From Opitutia bacterium (GTDB lineage: Bacteria > Verrucomicrobiota > Verrucomicrobiia > Opitutales > Opitutaceae): a DNA stretch of 38,880 nucleotides. The translations under genes and the position numbers were made by a program. The stretch spans positions 10,737 to 49,616 of the forward strand of contig NSIG01000016.1 in assembly GCA_002737275.1 (NCBI GenBank), given 5' to 3'. Below the pieces are notes generated by a model, which was not told the origin of the DNA, ran no database searches, and was given only the letters and a program-made list of their open reading frames with translations. Positions 7,813 to 16,678 of the stretch are shown here, piece after piece. Position 1 is the stretch's first letter; each line of letters begins with the position of its first letter.

Positions 7813-8925
7813 TTGAAAAAAGAAATCTCCAGCCGCGCCCCTCGGCGTGTCGTCGTCAAACTCGGCACCGGCGTCCTGACCTCCGGCATCGGCCAGCTCG
7901 ACACCGCCCGCATCGCCGACCTAGCCACGCAACTCGCCACGCTTCGCTCCGCCGGCACCGAAGTGATCGTGGTCTCCTCCGGAGCCGTCGGCCTCGGCAT
8001 GGGTGCGCTCGCGCTCACAAAAAAGCCCAAAGACGTTTCCAAAAAACAGGCCTGCGCCGCCATCGGCCAGTCGCGCCTCATGCAGGTGTGGCAAACTGCC
8101 TTTGCGCCCCACGCGCTCACCGTCGCCCAAGTTCTCCTCACCCACGACGACCTCCGCGTTCGCTCCCGCTACCTCGGCGTCCGTGAAACGCTCCGCCAGA
8201 TCATCGGCTACGGCGCCATTCCGATCATCAACGAAAACGATACCGTGAGCGCCGCCGAAATCAAATTCGGCGACAACGATACCCTCTCCGCCCTCGTCGC
8301 CAGCCTCGTCGAGGCCGATCACCTCCTCATTCTCTCCACCGCGCCCGGTCTCATCGACCTGAAGGGTACCGGCGAGATCGTGCCGGTCGTGGAAAAAATC
8401 ACCCCGACCATCGAGGCCATGGCCGGCGGCACCACCAGCGAGACCGCCACCGGCGGCATGATTTCCAAAATCACCGCCGCCAAACTCGCCACCCGCGCCG
8501 GCTGCGGTGTCTTTATCGCCAGCGGCTCCGAGCCCGCGATCATCGCCCGCCTCCTCGGCGGCACCGGACCCGGCACGTTCTTCGTCCCTAGCGGCATCCC
8601 GCTCGATGCCAAGAAACACTGGCTCGCCTACTTCCAGCGTCCCGCCGGTACGATCTTCGTCAACGCCCCCGCCGTGCCCATCCTCCGCGAACGCGGCAGC
8701 AGCCTGCTCGCCGTCGGCGTCACCCACGCCCGCGGGGATTTCGCCGCCGACGATATCGTCAACATCGCCGGCCCCGACGGCACCGTGCTCGCCCGAGGCA
8801 AAACTCATTTCTCGGCCAAAGAAATCCCCGCCCTTGCCGGCCTGAAAGCCGACGCCCTCCGCGCCCTGCACCCCGCCCGCAAGCGCCTCGAAGTCGTCCA
8901 CCGCAACGAGCTCGTGCTAATCTGA
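7813..8925 (+). CDS. proB: Glutamate 5-kinase
   Basis: Phosphorylates L-glutamate in the first step of proline synthesis. It is 370 aa with two domains. The amino-acid-kinase domain (about 10-260) shows VVVKLGTGVLTSG, VVSSGAVGLGMGAL, PIINENDTVSAAEIKFGDNDTLSALVA and GGTTSETATGGMISKITAAKLA. A C-terminal PUA domain follows (about 280-360, with RGSSLLAVGVTHARGDFAADDIVNI). The start is TTG at 7813; no ATG lies close enough to give a complete first strand. The TTG directly abuts a 'tttccgcgtcctccgcg' repeat, so the leader is made of repeat sequence. proA is not adjacent. Confidence 0.95.
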   Translation: MKKEISSRAPRRVVVKLGTGVLTSGIGQLDTARIADLATQLATLRSAGTEVIVVSSGAVGLGMGALALTKKPKDVSKKQACAAIGQSRLMQVWQTAFAPHALTVAQVLLTHDDLRVRSRYLGVRETLRQIIGYGAIPIINENDTVSAAEIKFGDNDTLSALVASLVEADHLLILSTAPGLIDLKGTGEIVPVVEKITPTIEAMAGGTTSETATGGMISKITAAKLATRAGCGVFIASGSEPAIIARLLGGTGPGTFFVPSGIPLDAKKHWLAYFQRPAGTIFVNAPAVPILRERGSSLLAVGVTHARGDFAADDIVNIAGPDGTVLARGKTHFSAKEIPALAGLKADALRALHPARKRLEVVHRNELVLI

Positions 8926-9035
8926 TCCCTTCGCCGCCGCCGAAGCCCGTCGCCTTTGGTTCCGCACCCGCGCACTCCGCGCGCCCGCATTTCTCCTTTG
9001 CGCCGCCGCGCCGATCCGCGACCGTCACCCCACGC

Positions 9036-11045
9036 ATGGACTTCGAACTCGACGCCCCTTCCGGCCCCCCCGGCTTCCCGCCCATTGATTTTCGTGCGCT
9101 GCTCAACGAGGAACAGTTTGCCGCGGTCACCGCCCCACCCGGGCCGATCCTAGTCCTGGCCGGTGCCGGCTCCGGCAAGACCCGCACCCTCACCTACCGC
9201 GTCGCCTACCTCATTTCACAAGGCGTGAAGCCCTGGGAAATTCTTCTCCTCACGTTCACCAACAAAGCCGCCAAGGAAATGCTCCGCCGCGTGCAACAGC
9301 TCACCGGCTACGAGCCCGGTCGCTTTTGGGGCGGGACCTTTCACGGCATCGGCCACCGCGCCCTCCGGATGCACGGCGAAGCCATCGGCTTGCCGAAAAA
9401 TTTTACCATCCTCGACGCCGACGAATCCGAATCGCTCCTCAAACAAACCGTCGAAACCGAGGACCGACTTTTCTTTAAGGACAAAACCAACCCCAAGCCC
9501 GGCCCGCTCTTCAGCGTCCTCTCCCTCGCCCGCAACACCCAGCTCTCCCTCGCACAGACCGTCACCGACCAGTTCCCGCAATACAGCGAGATTTCCCACC
9601 GCTTTCCGCCCTTCGCCGCCGCCTACGCCAAGAAAAAACGCGAGCAAAACGTCGTCGACTACGACGACCTCCTTGAGCTTTGGCTCAAGCTCCTCACCGA
9701 CGCTCCCGAGGTCGCCCAACATTTTGCCCAGCGCTTCCGCCACGTCCTCGTCGACGAGTATCAGGACACCAACACGCTCCAAGCCCAGATCGTCGACAAA
9801 CTCGCCGCCCACCACCGCGTGATGGCCGTCGGCGACGACGCCCAGTGTATCTACTCATGGCGCGGCGCCGACTTCGAAAACATCATGACGTTCCCCGAGC
9901 GTCACCCCGGCACCGTCATCCACCGCATCGAGACCAATTACCGTTCGACGCCCCAGATCCTCGCCCTCGCCAACGGCGTCCTCGAGGCCCAACCCAAAGG
10001 CCGCCACTTCGAGAAAGAACTCCGCGCCCACCGCGCCAACTCCCAAAAACCGTTCGTCGTCCAAGCCATGGACGACCGGGAACAAGCCGAGTTCATCCTC
10101 AAGCGCATCCGCTCCCTCGTCGAAGACGACGGCGTTTCGCTCAACGAGATCGCCATCCTCTACCGCTCGCATTTTCTCGCGCTCGAAATCCAACTCGCCC
10201 TCTCCCGCGCCGCCGTTCCCTACCAGATCACGAGCGGGGTGAAATTTTTCGAGCGCCAACATATCCGCGACCTCATCGCCCTCCTCCGCTTCGTCTACAA
10301 CCCCGCCGACGAACAGGCTTGGCAACGCATCGCCATTCTTCTCCCCAAGATCGGCGAAAAGGGCGCGCAGAAGATCTACACCGTCGCCCGCGAAAACGCC
10401 CAGCTCCTCCAAAAAAACTTCATCGACGTCCTCGCGACCGACGACGTCCTCAGCAAAGTCGCCAAAGACGCCCGCGAAGACTGGCCGAATTTCTGCAGCT
10501 CACTCCAACAGGTCTCCGAGGCGATGCAGACCCGCAAGCCGCCCGAGACCGTCGAGATCGCCATCGAGGGCTGGTATGGCGACTACCTCAAAGGCGCCTA
10601 CGCCGATTACGTGGACCGCCTCGAAGAACTGAAAGCCCTTATCGGCTTCGCTCAACGCTTCGAGGAGACCCAGGACTTCCTCGCGCAAATCGTGCTTCTC
10701 AACGGCGAGACCAGCGAGCGCCGCGTCGACCCCGAAACCGACGCCGTGAAACTCACGACGATCCATCAGGCCAAAGGCCTCGAGTATGACGTCGTCTTTT
10801 TGATCGGTCTCGCCGACGGCCAATTCCCCGGCCGCCGCGCGATCGAGAGCGGCGACGTCGAAGAGGAACGCCGCCTCTTCTACGTGGCCGTGACGCGCGC
10901 GCGGAACGAACTCTATCTGAGCTACCCGAAGATCGCCTCCCGCGCCGGCCCCGGCGGCATGATGCTGACCCCAAGCCGCTTCATCACCGAGCTCTCCCCT
11001 GACCTCTACGAAGCCCTCCGCATCAAGCGGAACTACGGCTGGTAA
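9036..11045 (+). CDS. UvrD/Rep/PcrA-type superfamily 1A DNA helicase
   Basis: An ATP-driven 3'-5' DNA helicase of 669 aa. All the SF1A motifs are visible: the Q-motif region (NEEQFAAV), Walker A LAGAGSGKTRTL (about 44-55), motif Ib region GTFHGIGHRALR, motif II VDEYQDTN, motif III GDDAQCIYSWRGAD, motif IV TNYRSTPQIL, motif V TIHQAKGLEYDVVFLIGL and motif VI EEERRLFYVAVTRARNELYLSYP. It is somewhat short of E. coli UvrD (720 aa) and has no recognisable C-terminal RNAP-interaction extension, ending …RIKRNYGW. Whether it serves repair (UvrD/PcrA role) or replication restart (Rep role) cannot be told from the sequence. It follows proB by 110 bp; no functional link is evident. Confidence 0.93.
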   Translation: MDFELDAPSGPPGFPPIDFRALLNEEQFAAVTAPPGPILVLAGAGSGKTRTLTYRVAYLISQGVKPWEILLLTFTNKAAKEMLRRVQQLTGYEPGRFWGGTFHGIGHRALRMHGEAIGLPKNFTILDADESESLLKQTVETEDRLFFKDKTNPKPGPLFSVLSLARNTQLSLAQTVTDQFPQYSEISHRFPPFAAAYAKKKREQNVVDYDDLLELWLKLLTDAPEVAQHFAQRFRHVLVDEYQDTNTLQAQIVDKLAAHHRVMAVGDDAQCIYSWRGADFENIMTFPERHPGTVIHRIETNYRSTPQILALANGVLEAQPKGRHFEKELRAHRANSQKPFVVQAMDDREQAEFILKRIRSLVEDDGVSLNEIAILYRSHFLALEIQLALSRAAVPYQITSGVKFFERQHIRDLIALLRFVYNPADEQAWQRIAILLPKIGEKGAQKIYTVARENAQLLQKNFIDVLATDDVLSKVAKDAREDWPNFCSSLQQVSEAMQTRKPPETVEIAIEGWYGDYLKGAYADYVDRLEELKALIGFAQRFEETQDFLAQIVLLNGETSERRVDPETDAVKLTTIHQAKGLEYDVVFLIGLADGQFPGRRAIESGDVEEERRLFYVAVTRARNELYLSYPKIASRAGPGGMMLTPSRFITELSPDLYEALRIKRNYGW

Positions 11046-11066
11046 CCCTTGAGGTGGAACTCAATT

Positions 11067-11148
11067 GGTGGAGCCCGATGCCCCTATCGGGCTTCCCGCG
11101 CTCCACCCTGCGCTCCCAAAAACCCGATGGGGACATCGGGCTCCACCA
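11067..11148. repeat. Inverted pair of CCCGATG-type hairpin repeats (BIME-like)
   Basis: Copy 1 on the plus strand: GGTGG then arms AGCCCGAT (11072-11079) and ATCGGGCT (11086-11093). Copy 2 is in the opposite orientation: arms CCCGATG (11123-11129) and CATCGGG (11134-11140), then CTCCACC. The two share GGTGGAGCCCGATG and could pair into one long stem. The pair fills the gap between the helicase and the VOC gene. This is the same unit that forms the prfB terminator and recurs at 20693-20719. Confidence 0.8.
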
Positions 11149-11255
11149 CTCGAGCCGCAACCCGGCCTTCACTCCGACCTTGACCGACAAGCTCCGGCCT
11201 CCCGCCCCGTCGCTTGCAATCCCCCGCCGTCCACGCATCATTTCAACGTCAAAGC

Positions 11256-12224
11256 ATGTTATCAGTGAACCCCTCTGCACTCTCCTCCACGCTCACTCTC
11301 ACCGGCCTCCACCACGTCACCGCCATCGCCGGCGATCCCCGTCGCAACGTCGATTTTTACACGCGCGTGCTCGGCCTGCGCCTGATCAAGCGTAGCGTGA
11401 ACTTCGACGACCCGTCCACCTACCACCTATACTACGGCGACAGCGTCGGCACTCCCGGCTCCGTCCTCACCTTTTTCCCTTGGGCCGGCATCCGTCGCGG
11501 CCGTCCGGGCCACGGCCAAGCTTACGCCACCGCCTTTTCGGTGCCGGCCGGCAGCCTGCCCTTTTGGACCACCCGCCTGCTCGCCCACGGCGTCGCTCCC
11601 GCCACGCCGATCGACCGCTTCGGCGACAAAGTCCTCGGCTTCACCGACCCCGACGGTCTCGTTTTAGAACTCGTCACGACCTCCGAGCCCGATACCCGCA
11701 CCGCCCACGCGCACCCGGAGATCTCCGCCGCCCACGGCATCCGCGGCTTCCACTCGGTGACGCTCGCCGTCACCTCCGCTGCCCCCACCGCCGCGCTCCT
11801 CACCGGCCCGATGGGCTACCGCGCCACCCAATCCTCCCCGGGGCGCACCCGCTACACCGTTGCCGCCGCCGGTCCCGGCAGTTACATCGACCTCCTCGTG
11901 GACTCCGCTCTTCTCCGCGGGCTGGCGGGCGCGGGCACGGTTCACCACCTCGCGTTCCGCACGCCCAACGACACCACCCAGAGCGAAGCCCGGAGAATCC
12001 TCTCCGGCCTCGGTCATCACGTCAGCCCCGTGATGGACCGAAACTACTTTCACTCGATCTACTACCGCGAACCCAAGGGCGTCCTGTTTGAAATCGCGAC
12101 CGACAACCCCGGTTTCACCGTCGACGAACCGCTCGCCACCCTTGGCACCGCCCTCAAGCTCCCGGCCCACTACGAATCGCAGCGCGCCAAAATCGAAGCC
12201 CACCTGCCCTCGCTCACTCCTTGA
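11256..12224 (+). CDS. VOC-family ring-cleaving dioxygenase-like protein (MhqO/MhqE-like)
   Basis: A 322-aa protein of two fused glyoxalase/bleomycin-resistance (VOC) modules. Module 1 starts LTGLHHVTAIAGDPRRNVDFYTRVLGLRLIKRSVNFDDPSTYHLYYGD and ends DPDGLVLELV. Module 2 starts IRGFHSVTLAV and contains TVHHLAFRTPND and EPKGVLFEIATD. The His of LHHVTA, the His of VHHLAF and the Glu of LFEIATD are the expected metal ligands. This is the pattern of the MhqO/MhqE/LinE-type hydroquinone dioxygenases. The start at 11256 removes 14 unconserved residues. An MhqD-like esterase follows, as in the Bacillus mhqED operon, which favours a role in quinone or electrophile detoxification. The actual substrate is unknown. 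Confidence 0.88.
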   Translation: MLSVNPSALSSTLTLTGLHHVTAIAGDPRRNVDFYTRVLGLRLIKRSVNFDDPSTYHLYYGDSVGTPGSVLTFFPWAGIRRGRPGHGQAYATAFSVPAGSLPFWTTRLLAHGVAPATPIDRFGDKVLGFTDPDGLVLELVTTSEPDTRTAHAHPEISAAHGIRGFHSVTLAVTSAAPTAALLTGPMGYRATQSSPGRTRYTVAAAGPGSYIDLLVDSALLRGLAGAGTVHHLAFRTPNDTTQSEARRILSGLGHHVSPVMDRNYFHSIYYREPKGVLFEIATDNPGFTVDEPLATLGTALKLPAHYESQRAKIEAHLPSLTP

Positions 12225-12250
12225 CCTCGTCCCGCAAGCTCCGGCCCGTT

Positions 12251-12269
12251 TGTCATCTAATGGATGACA
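12251..12269. promoter_or_regulatory. 19-bp palindrome, copy 1 (operator candidate)
   Basis: TGTCATCTAATGGATGACA has perfect 7-bp arms (TGTCATC/GATGACA) around TAATG. It lies 26 bp past the VOC gene stop. It is followed by eight T's, so it could also work as a weak terminator, but its exact reverse complement recurs 67 bp downstream over the next gene's start, which favours an operator pair. Confidence 0.6.
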
Positions 12270-12317
12270 TTTTTTTTGGGGCTATCGTCTGAAACCTACC
12301 GCTCGCGGCGAAGAATT

Positions 12318-12336
12318 TGTCATCCATTAGATGACA
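12318..12336. promoter_or_regulatory. 19-bp palindrome, copy 2 (operator candidate)
   Basis: TGTCATCCATTAGATGACA is the exact reverse complement of copy 1, centre-to-centre distance 67 bp. It overlaps the first ATG (12331) of the esterase ORF, so a bound protein would block initiation there. Here the arms extend to 9 bp (TTTGTCATC/GATGACAAA). The likely binder is a dimeric MarR- or TetR-type regulator encoded outside the window. Confidence 0.6.
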
Positions 12337-13002
12337 AAAGTTTTCGAAGCTCGCCCGTCGGTTTCCAGAACTCTTTCTCCTCTCGTGTCGCTCTCCTCCT
12401 ACCACCACCTCTGCTATCCCGGCACCGATCCTAACGCTGCGCCGCTTCTTCTCCTCCACGGCACCGGCGGCACCGAGCGCGACCTCCTGCCGCTTGCGCG
12501 CACCCTTGCTCCTGGTGCCGCCGTCCTGAGCCCGCGTGGCGATGTCTCTGAGCACGGCGCGCTTCGCTTTTTCGCCCGGCTCGCCGAGGGTCGTTTCGAT
12601 CCCGCCGAGGTCACCCGCCGCACCCACGCCCTCGCGGACTTCATCGCCGCCGCCTGCACCCACTACGGCCTCGATCCGACTCGCCTCACCGCCGTCGGCT
12701 TCTCCAACGGCGCCAATATCGCCGCCACCTTGCTCCAGTTCCACCCCGCCGTCCTCGGCGGCGCCGTGCTCCTCCGGTCGATGGTGGTCCTCGATCAACC
12801 CGCCACCTCGGCGTCCCTCTCCGACAAGCGCGTGCTTCTCCTCAACGGCACCGCCGATCCCATCGTCCCGCTCGACCACCCGCCCCGCCTCGCAGCCCTC
12901 CTCCGGGCCGGCGGAGCCGAAGTGACGCAGCAGATGGTCAAAGCCAGCCACGGCCTCATCGCCGCCGATCTCATCGCCGCCAAATCCTGGCTCAGCCCAT
13001 GA
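12331..13002 (+). CDS. Alpha/beta-hydrolase, phospholipase/carboxylesterase family (MhqD-like)
   Basis: A cytoplasmic serine hydrolase of up to 223 aa. The oxyanion region LLLLHGTGGTERDLLPLA, the nucleophile elbow GFSNGAN (Ser), the acid in LNGTADPIVPLDH (Asp) and the His in ASHGLIAADL make a complete triad. The spacing is that of the phospholipase/carboxylesterase (PF02230-type) group that includes MhqD. The ATG at 12331 lies inside a palindrome, and the first 18 residues look unconserved. The GTG at 12385 (…VSLSSYHHLCYPGT) is a reasonable alternative start giving 205 aa. It follows the VOC gene and precedes an aldo/keto reductase on the same strand, consistent with a detoxification group. 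Confidence 0.88.
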   Translation: MTKVFEARPSVSRTLSPLVSLSSYHHLCYPGTDPNAAPLLLLHGTGGTERDLLPLARTLAPGAAVLSPRGDVSEHGALRFFARLAEGRFDPAEVTRRTHALADFIAAACTHYGLDPTRLTAVGFSNGANIAATLLQFHPAVLGGAVLLRSMVVLDQPATSASLSDKRVLLLNGTADPIVPLDHPPRLAALLRAGGAEVTQQMVKASHGLIAADLIAAKSWLSP

Positions 13003-13033
13003 TTCGCCCGGTTTCGTTTCTCCCGGTTTGAGT

Positions 13034-13062
13034 TCTTCCGTGTCTTCCGTGTGTTCCGTGGG
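13034..13062. repeat. 'ttccgtgtcttccgtgtgttccgtgg' repeat
   Basis: Three imperfect units of ttccgtgt in tandem between the esterase and the aldo/keto reductase. Related sequence is seen in reverse at about 5044-5070, as 'tttccgcgtcctccgcg' before proB (about 7798-7813), and as 'tttccgtgtgttcc' at about 38176-38189. This marks a dispersed leader repeat. Function unknown. Confidence 0.6.
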
Positions 13063-13107
13063 CCATCCTCCCCTCCACTTCGCTCTCCAACCTCGCTGCC
13101 TCCGCTC

Positions 13108-14091
13108 ATGATTTACCGCAACCTCGGCCGCTCCGGCCTGCAAATTTCCGCACTCTCCTTTGGTGCCTGGGTCACCTTCGGCAAACAAATCGGCGATCCC
13201 GTCGCCAAGAAACTCCTCCACACCGCCTACGACGCCGGCATCAATTTTTTTGACAACGCCGAGGTCTACGCCGCCGGCCAAGCCGAGATTGTCATGGGCG
13301 CGATTCTGAAAAAATCCGGTTGGCGCCGCAGCAGCTACATCGTTTCGAGCAAAGCTTACTTCGGCTGCGAAGACGAGAAGCCCAACCAGACCGGTCTCTC
13401 ACGAAAACATCTGTTCGAGGCCTGCCACGCGGCGCTGCAACGCCTGCAAGTTGACTACCTCGACCTCTTCTATTGCCACCGCCCCGATCCCACGACGCCG
13501 ATCCTTGAAACCTGCCGCGCGATGCACGACCTCATCGCCCAGGGCAAAGTTCTCTATTGGGGCACCAGCGAGTGGAGTGGAGTGCAACTCCAGGAAGGGT
13601 TCCGGCTCTGCGCTGCGCACAACTTCCACGCGCCCATCACGGAGCAGCCCCAATACAGTCTTTTTCACCGCACCCGCGTCGAAAAGGAATACGCCCCGGT
13701 CTTCCGCGATCACGGCCTCGGCACCACGATATGGTCACCTCTCGCGAGCGGACTTCTCACCGGCAAATACAACGCCGGCATTCCGAAAGATTCCCGTCTC
13801 AGCGCCCCCGGCATGGAATGGCTGCGCGACATGGTGCTCAATGATCCCAAGACGCCCGCAAAATTGGCCACGGTACCAAAATTCGCCGCGCTCGCCGAGG
13901 AACTCGGCACCACCCTCCCGCGCCTCGGCGTCGCCTGGTGCCTCAAGAACCCGCACGTCAGCACCGTGATCCTCGGCGCCTCCCGCCAGGAGCAACTCAC
14001 CGAAAACTTGGGCGCCCTCGATCTTATTGAAAAACTCACCCCCGCCTTTATGAAGCGCCTCGACGCGATTTCAAAACCCGTCGCCGACTGA
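13108..14091 (+). CDS. Aldo/keto reductase (KCAB/YghZ-like)
   Basis: An NADPH-dependent reductase of aldehydes/ketones, 327 aa from the ATG at 13108. The upstream codons of the longer ORF are repeat-derived and excluded. The catalytic tetrad is visible: Asp and Tyr in FFDNAEVYAAGQAE, Lys in VSSKAYFG, His in DLFYCHRPDP. FGAWVTFGKQ near the N-terminus, WSPLASGLLTGKYN, and VSTVILGASRQEQLTENLGAL near the end place it with the voltage-gated K+ channel beta-subunit-like AKRs (AKR6/AKR14 type). It comes after the VOC and esterase genes, and a role in clearing reactive carbonyls is an inference from that setting. Confidence 0.93.
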   Translation: MIYRNLGRSGLQISALSFGAWVTFGKQIGDPVAKKLLHTAYDAGINFFDNAEVYAAGQAEIVMGAILKKSGWRRSSYIVSSKAYFGCEDEKPNQTGLSRKHLFEACHAALQRLQVDYLDLFYCHRPDPTTPILETCRAMHDLIAQGKVLYWGTSEWSGVQLQEGFRLCAAHNFHAPITEQPQYSLFHRTRVEKEYAPVFRDHGLGTTIWSPLASGLLTGKYNAGIPKDSRLSAPGMEWLRDMVLNDPKTPAKLATVPKFAALAEELGTTLPRLGVAWCLKNPHVSTVILGASRQEQLTENLGALDLIEKLTPAFMKRLDAISKPVAD

Positions 14092-14168
14092 CCGCATAAA
14101 TTTTTTTCGGGCGAGTCACACCACCACCCCGCGTGGCGGTCCTCTCGATCGGGCGCGCTGAGCGGAAA

Positions 14169-15176
14169 CTATCGCGCCGAGACCCAAGCCCGCGTCACGT
14201 CGGTGAAATCCGTAAAAACCCCGTCGACCCCCGCGTCGCGAAACAACGCCGCGTGCAACGCCGCCATCGAAGGGCAGTGCTTCGGCAGCGCGTCCGACCG
14301 CGCGGTGTAGGGATGCACCACCAGGCCCGCCGCGTGCGCGTCCTTTACCAATGCCGAGGCCGTCGCCTGGCCCGCGGCGCTCCACGTCACCACACGCCCG
14401 AGTGGCGGTCCGATCCCCTGCACCGTCTGCGCGATTTTTATGAAACCCGCCCGCGTGCACACCTCATCGTAATTTGTGCCGTCCTCACTGGTCGCATCGC
14501 CCCCGATCAACAGCACCAATCTCCCCTTCCAGCCCAGTTCATTGCGGATGCGTTTCAACTCCTCCCACTCAAAGCATTGCACAAAACACGCATCAGCTTT
14601 CGTGGCGTAGCCGTAGCGCGCGAGGATCGGAAGCACGACCTTGCTGAGATCGCGCCCTTGCTCGCGGTGCCATTTCGGCTGCTTCAGCTCGGGATACACC
14701 CCCGCCGTGCGCCCCGTGCTTTGGTTCAGTCCTTGGATCAACTGCAGTTCCTCTTCCAGCGTCGCGATCCGAAATTCCGCCAGCCCCGCCGGAAAGCGTC
14801 GCGGGAAAACTCGCTCGCCCGTCTTCGCATCGAACCGCTCCGAGACGCGCAGCCGCTTCAACTCCGCCACCGTAAAATCCAGCGCGTAAAAACGACCGTC
14901 CGCGCGTTTCCTCTCCGGAAAAACCTTCGCCACATCCGTCACCGTGTCGATGTGCACGTCATGTAACACCACCGGCACGTCGTCCTTGGAGAGCACGAGA
15001 TCCTGCTCGATATAGTCCGCGCCCTGTCCGTGCGCCATCGCCTTCGCCGCGAGCGTGTGCTCCGGCAGATACCCGCTCGCCCCGCGGTGCGCGATCACGA
15101 GCGGCCGCGTTTGCGCCGCCTGGGCGACCCCCGCCAACAACGTCGCCATCGTCAGAATCATTCGGATTTTTTTCAT
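14169..15176 (-). CDS. glpQ: Periplasmic glycerophosphodiester phosphodiesterase
   Basis: Hydrolyses glycerophosphodiesters to glycerol-3-phosphate and an alcohol. It is 335 aa, starting at 15176 with a clear signal peptide (MKKIRMILTMATLLAGVAQAA). The GDPD catalytic motifs are complete: VIAHRGASGYLPEHTLAA (His, Arg, Glu) and YIEQDLVLSKDDVPVVLHDVHIDTVTD (Glu, Asp, His). The large insert LKQPKWHREQGRDL and the final GVDGVFTDFTD match the longer GlpQ-type periplasmic enzymes. Its ATG overlaps the stop of glpT (ATGA), so the two are translationally coupled and the G3P made in the periplasm would be taken up by GlpT. Confidence 0.95.
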   Translation of the reverse strand: MKKIRMILTMATLLAGVAQAAQTRPLVIAHRGASGYLPEHTLAAKAMAHGQGADYIEQDLVLSKDDVPVVLHDVHIDTVTDVAKVFPERKRADGRFYALDFTVAELKRLRVSERFDAKTGERVFPRRFPAGLAEFRIATLEEELQLIQGLNQSTGRTAGVYPELKQPKWHREQGRDLSKVVLPILARYGYATKADACFVQCFEWEELKRIRNELGWKGRLVLLIGGDATSEDGTNYDEVCTRAGFIKIAQTVQGIGPPLGRVVTWSAAGQATASALVKDAHAAGLVVHPYTARSDALPKHCPSMAALHAALFRDAGVDGVFTDFTDVTRAWVSAR

Positions 15177-16519
15177 GGTGAAATCGAACGGCTGGTCGTC
15201 CGCTGCCCCAGCGTCAGCGCGCTGAACCCCATCGTCAGCACACAGCACGCAATCATTGTGCTGAAGACGCCGTCCCAGCCCCAGGTGTGCGCGATCCAAC
15301 CCACGCCCGCGCCCGAGGGCGCCGAGCCGAGGAAGTAGCCAAAAAAACCCGTGAACCCCGCAGCCGTGCCCGCCGCTTTTTTCGGCACGAGATCAAGCGC
15401 GTGCAGCCCGATCATCATAATCGGACCGTAAATGAAAAAGCCGATCATGATCAGCGCCGCGACGTCGATCCAGTAAGGGCCAGTGTCGTTCCAACGGTAG
15501 ATTAACAAACCGACCAGCGTGAGTCCCATAAACAAAATAGTCGCCGGCGCCCGCCGCGCCTTGAAGACGCGGTCGGAAATCCATCCGCACAAAAGTGTGC
15601 CGGGGATCCCGGCGAGTTCGAAGGCCGTCCACGCAAAACCAGATTCCTTGAAATTGAACCCTTTCGCCGTTTGCAGGTAGGTCGGAATCCAGTTCACCAC
15701 CCCGAAACGCACGAAATACACGAACGCGTTCGCGATCGCGATCGCCCACAAAAATTTGTTGTTCAGCACGTGGCTGACGAAAATCTCCCTGAAGGTAAAC
15801 GTGCGCTCGTGGTCGGCGGAGTAGTTCGGCGGATAGTCATCTTTTTGGCTCTCAATGGCCGGCAGCCCGCAGCTCTGGGGCGTATCGCGCAGTAGCAGCA
15901 AAATCAGTCCGGCCACCCCGGCGGCAATCGCCGCGTTGAAGTAAAACGTCGCTCCCCAGTCGCCGAACCGCACGACCGCCCACGTCGCAAACACTGCGAC
16001 GAGCGCGCCGCCGACATTATGCGCAGCGTTCCACGCGGCCACAATTTTGCCCCGTTCTTTGGTGCTCCACCAATGCACCATCGTTTTTCCGCACGGCGGC
16101 CAGCCCATGCCGTTGAACCAGCCGTTGAGGGCCTGGAGCGCAATGATCAGCGCCAGCGAATCGTAGATCGCCGGAACCGTGCCAAACGCAAAGGTAACCC
16201 CGCTCGTGAGCAGCAGGCCGAGCGCCATAAACCAGCGCGGATTGCTGCGATCCGACACCGAGCCCATGATGAACTTCGAAATCCCATACGCCACCGAAAG
16301 GCCCGTCATCGCCCAGCCGAGTTGAACCTTCGTAAACTCAGGATGCGCCTTGAGGATCGAAGGCAGCGCGAGCGCGAAATTATTTCGCACCAAATAGAAC
16401 GCCGCATAACCGACGAAAATTCCGGCAAACACCTGCCAGCGGAGGCGACGGTATTCCGGATCAATGCGATCCGCGGGCAGCGGTGAAATACTCTGGGCGG
16501 GTTTTAGGAATGAGATCAC
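15173..16519 (-). CDS. glpT: Glycerol-3-phosphate transporter (MFS, organophosphate:Pi antiporter)
   Basis: An inner-membrane antiporter exchanging glycerol-3-phosphate for phosphate. It is 448 aa with about 12 transmembrane helices. DPEYRRLRWQVFAGIFVGYAAFYLVRNNFALALP is the OPA-family N-terminus with the phosphate-binding Arg region. KFIMGSVSDRSNPR, LNGWFNGMGWPPCGKTMVHWWSTKERG and AAWNAAHNVGGAL are characteristic of GlpT/UhpT, the last being close to GlpT itself. It starts with GTG at 16519. It lies between the TonB receptor and glpQ on the same strand; the substrate is supported by coupling to glpQ. Confidence 0.93.
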   Translation of the reverse strand: MISFLKPAQSISPLPADRIDPEYRRLRWQVFAGIFVGYAAFYLVRNNFALALPSILKAHPEFTKVQLGWAMTGLSVAYGISKFIMGSVSDRSNPRWFMALGLLLTSGVTFAFGTVPAIYDSLALIIALQALNGWFNGMGWPPCGKTMVHWWSTKERGKIVAAWNAAHNVGGALVAVFATWAVVRFGDWGATFYFNAAIAAGVAGLILLLLRDTPQSCGLPAIESQKDDYPPNYSADHERTFTFREIFVSHVLNNKFLWAIAIANAFVYFVRFGVVNWIPTYLQTAKGFNFKESGFAWTAFELAGIPGTLLCGWISDRVFKARRAPATILFMGLTLVGLLIYRWNDTGPYWIDVAALIMIGFFIYGPIMMIGLHALDLVPKKAAGTAAGFTGFFGYFLGSAPSGAGVGWIAHTWGWDGVFSTMIACCVLTMGFSALTLGQRTTSRSISP

Positions 16520-16678
16520 GAGGGTAAGAAGGAAAACGCCCCGAGCTAAGACGTCGGCTGCGGGCTAGGCAACCCGTGGCACGCACCCGGCCCGAGCGGC
16601 CTCGACCGGCGCTACTAAAATCCACGCGCGCGCAGGTTCACGATAGCCCTGCACCTGCGGCGCGACGCCCGCGCGAAA

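Noticed and set aside
7921-8901. A 326-aa minus-strand ORF opposite proB
   Set aside because: Gly/Asp/Glu-rich antisense shadow of a gene with all glutamate-5-kinase motifs.
9680-10789. A 369-aa plus-strand ORF inside the helicase gene
   Set aside because: It is extremely Arg/Pro-rich with no motif and lies wholly in a second frame of the well-supported helicase; it is a GC-rich shadow frame.
12251-12278. First 19-bp palindrome plus eight T's as an intrinsic terminator of the VOC gene
   Set aside because: The stem is only seven pairs and AU-rich, and the exact reverse-complement copy downstream is better explained by protein binding. A terminator role is not excluded.
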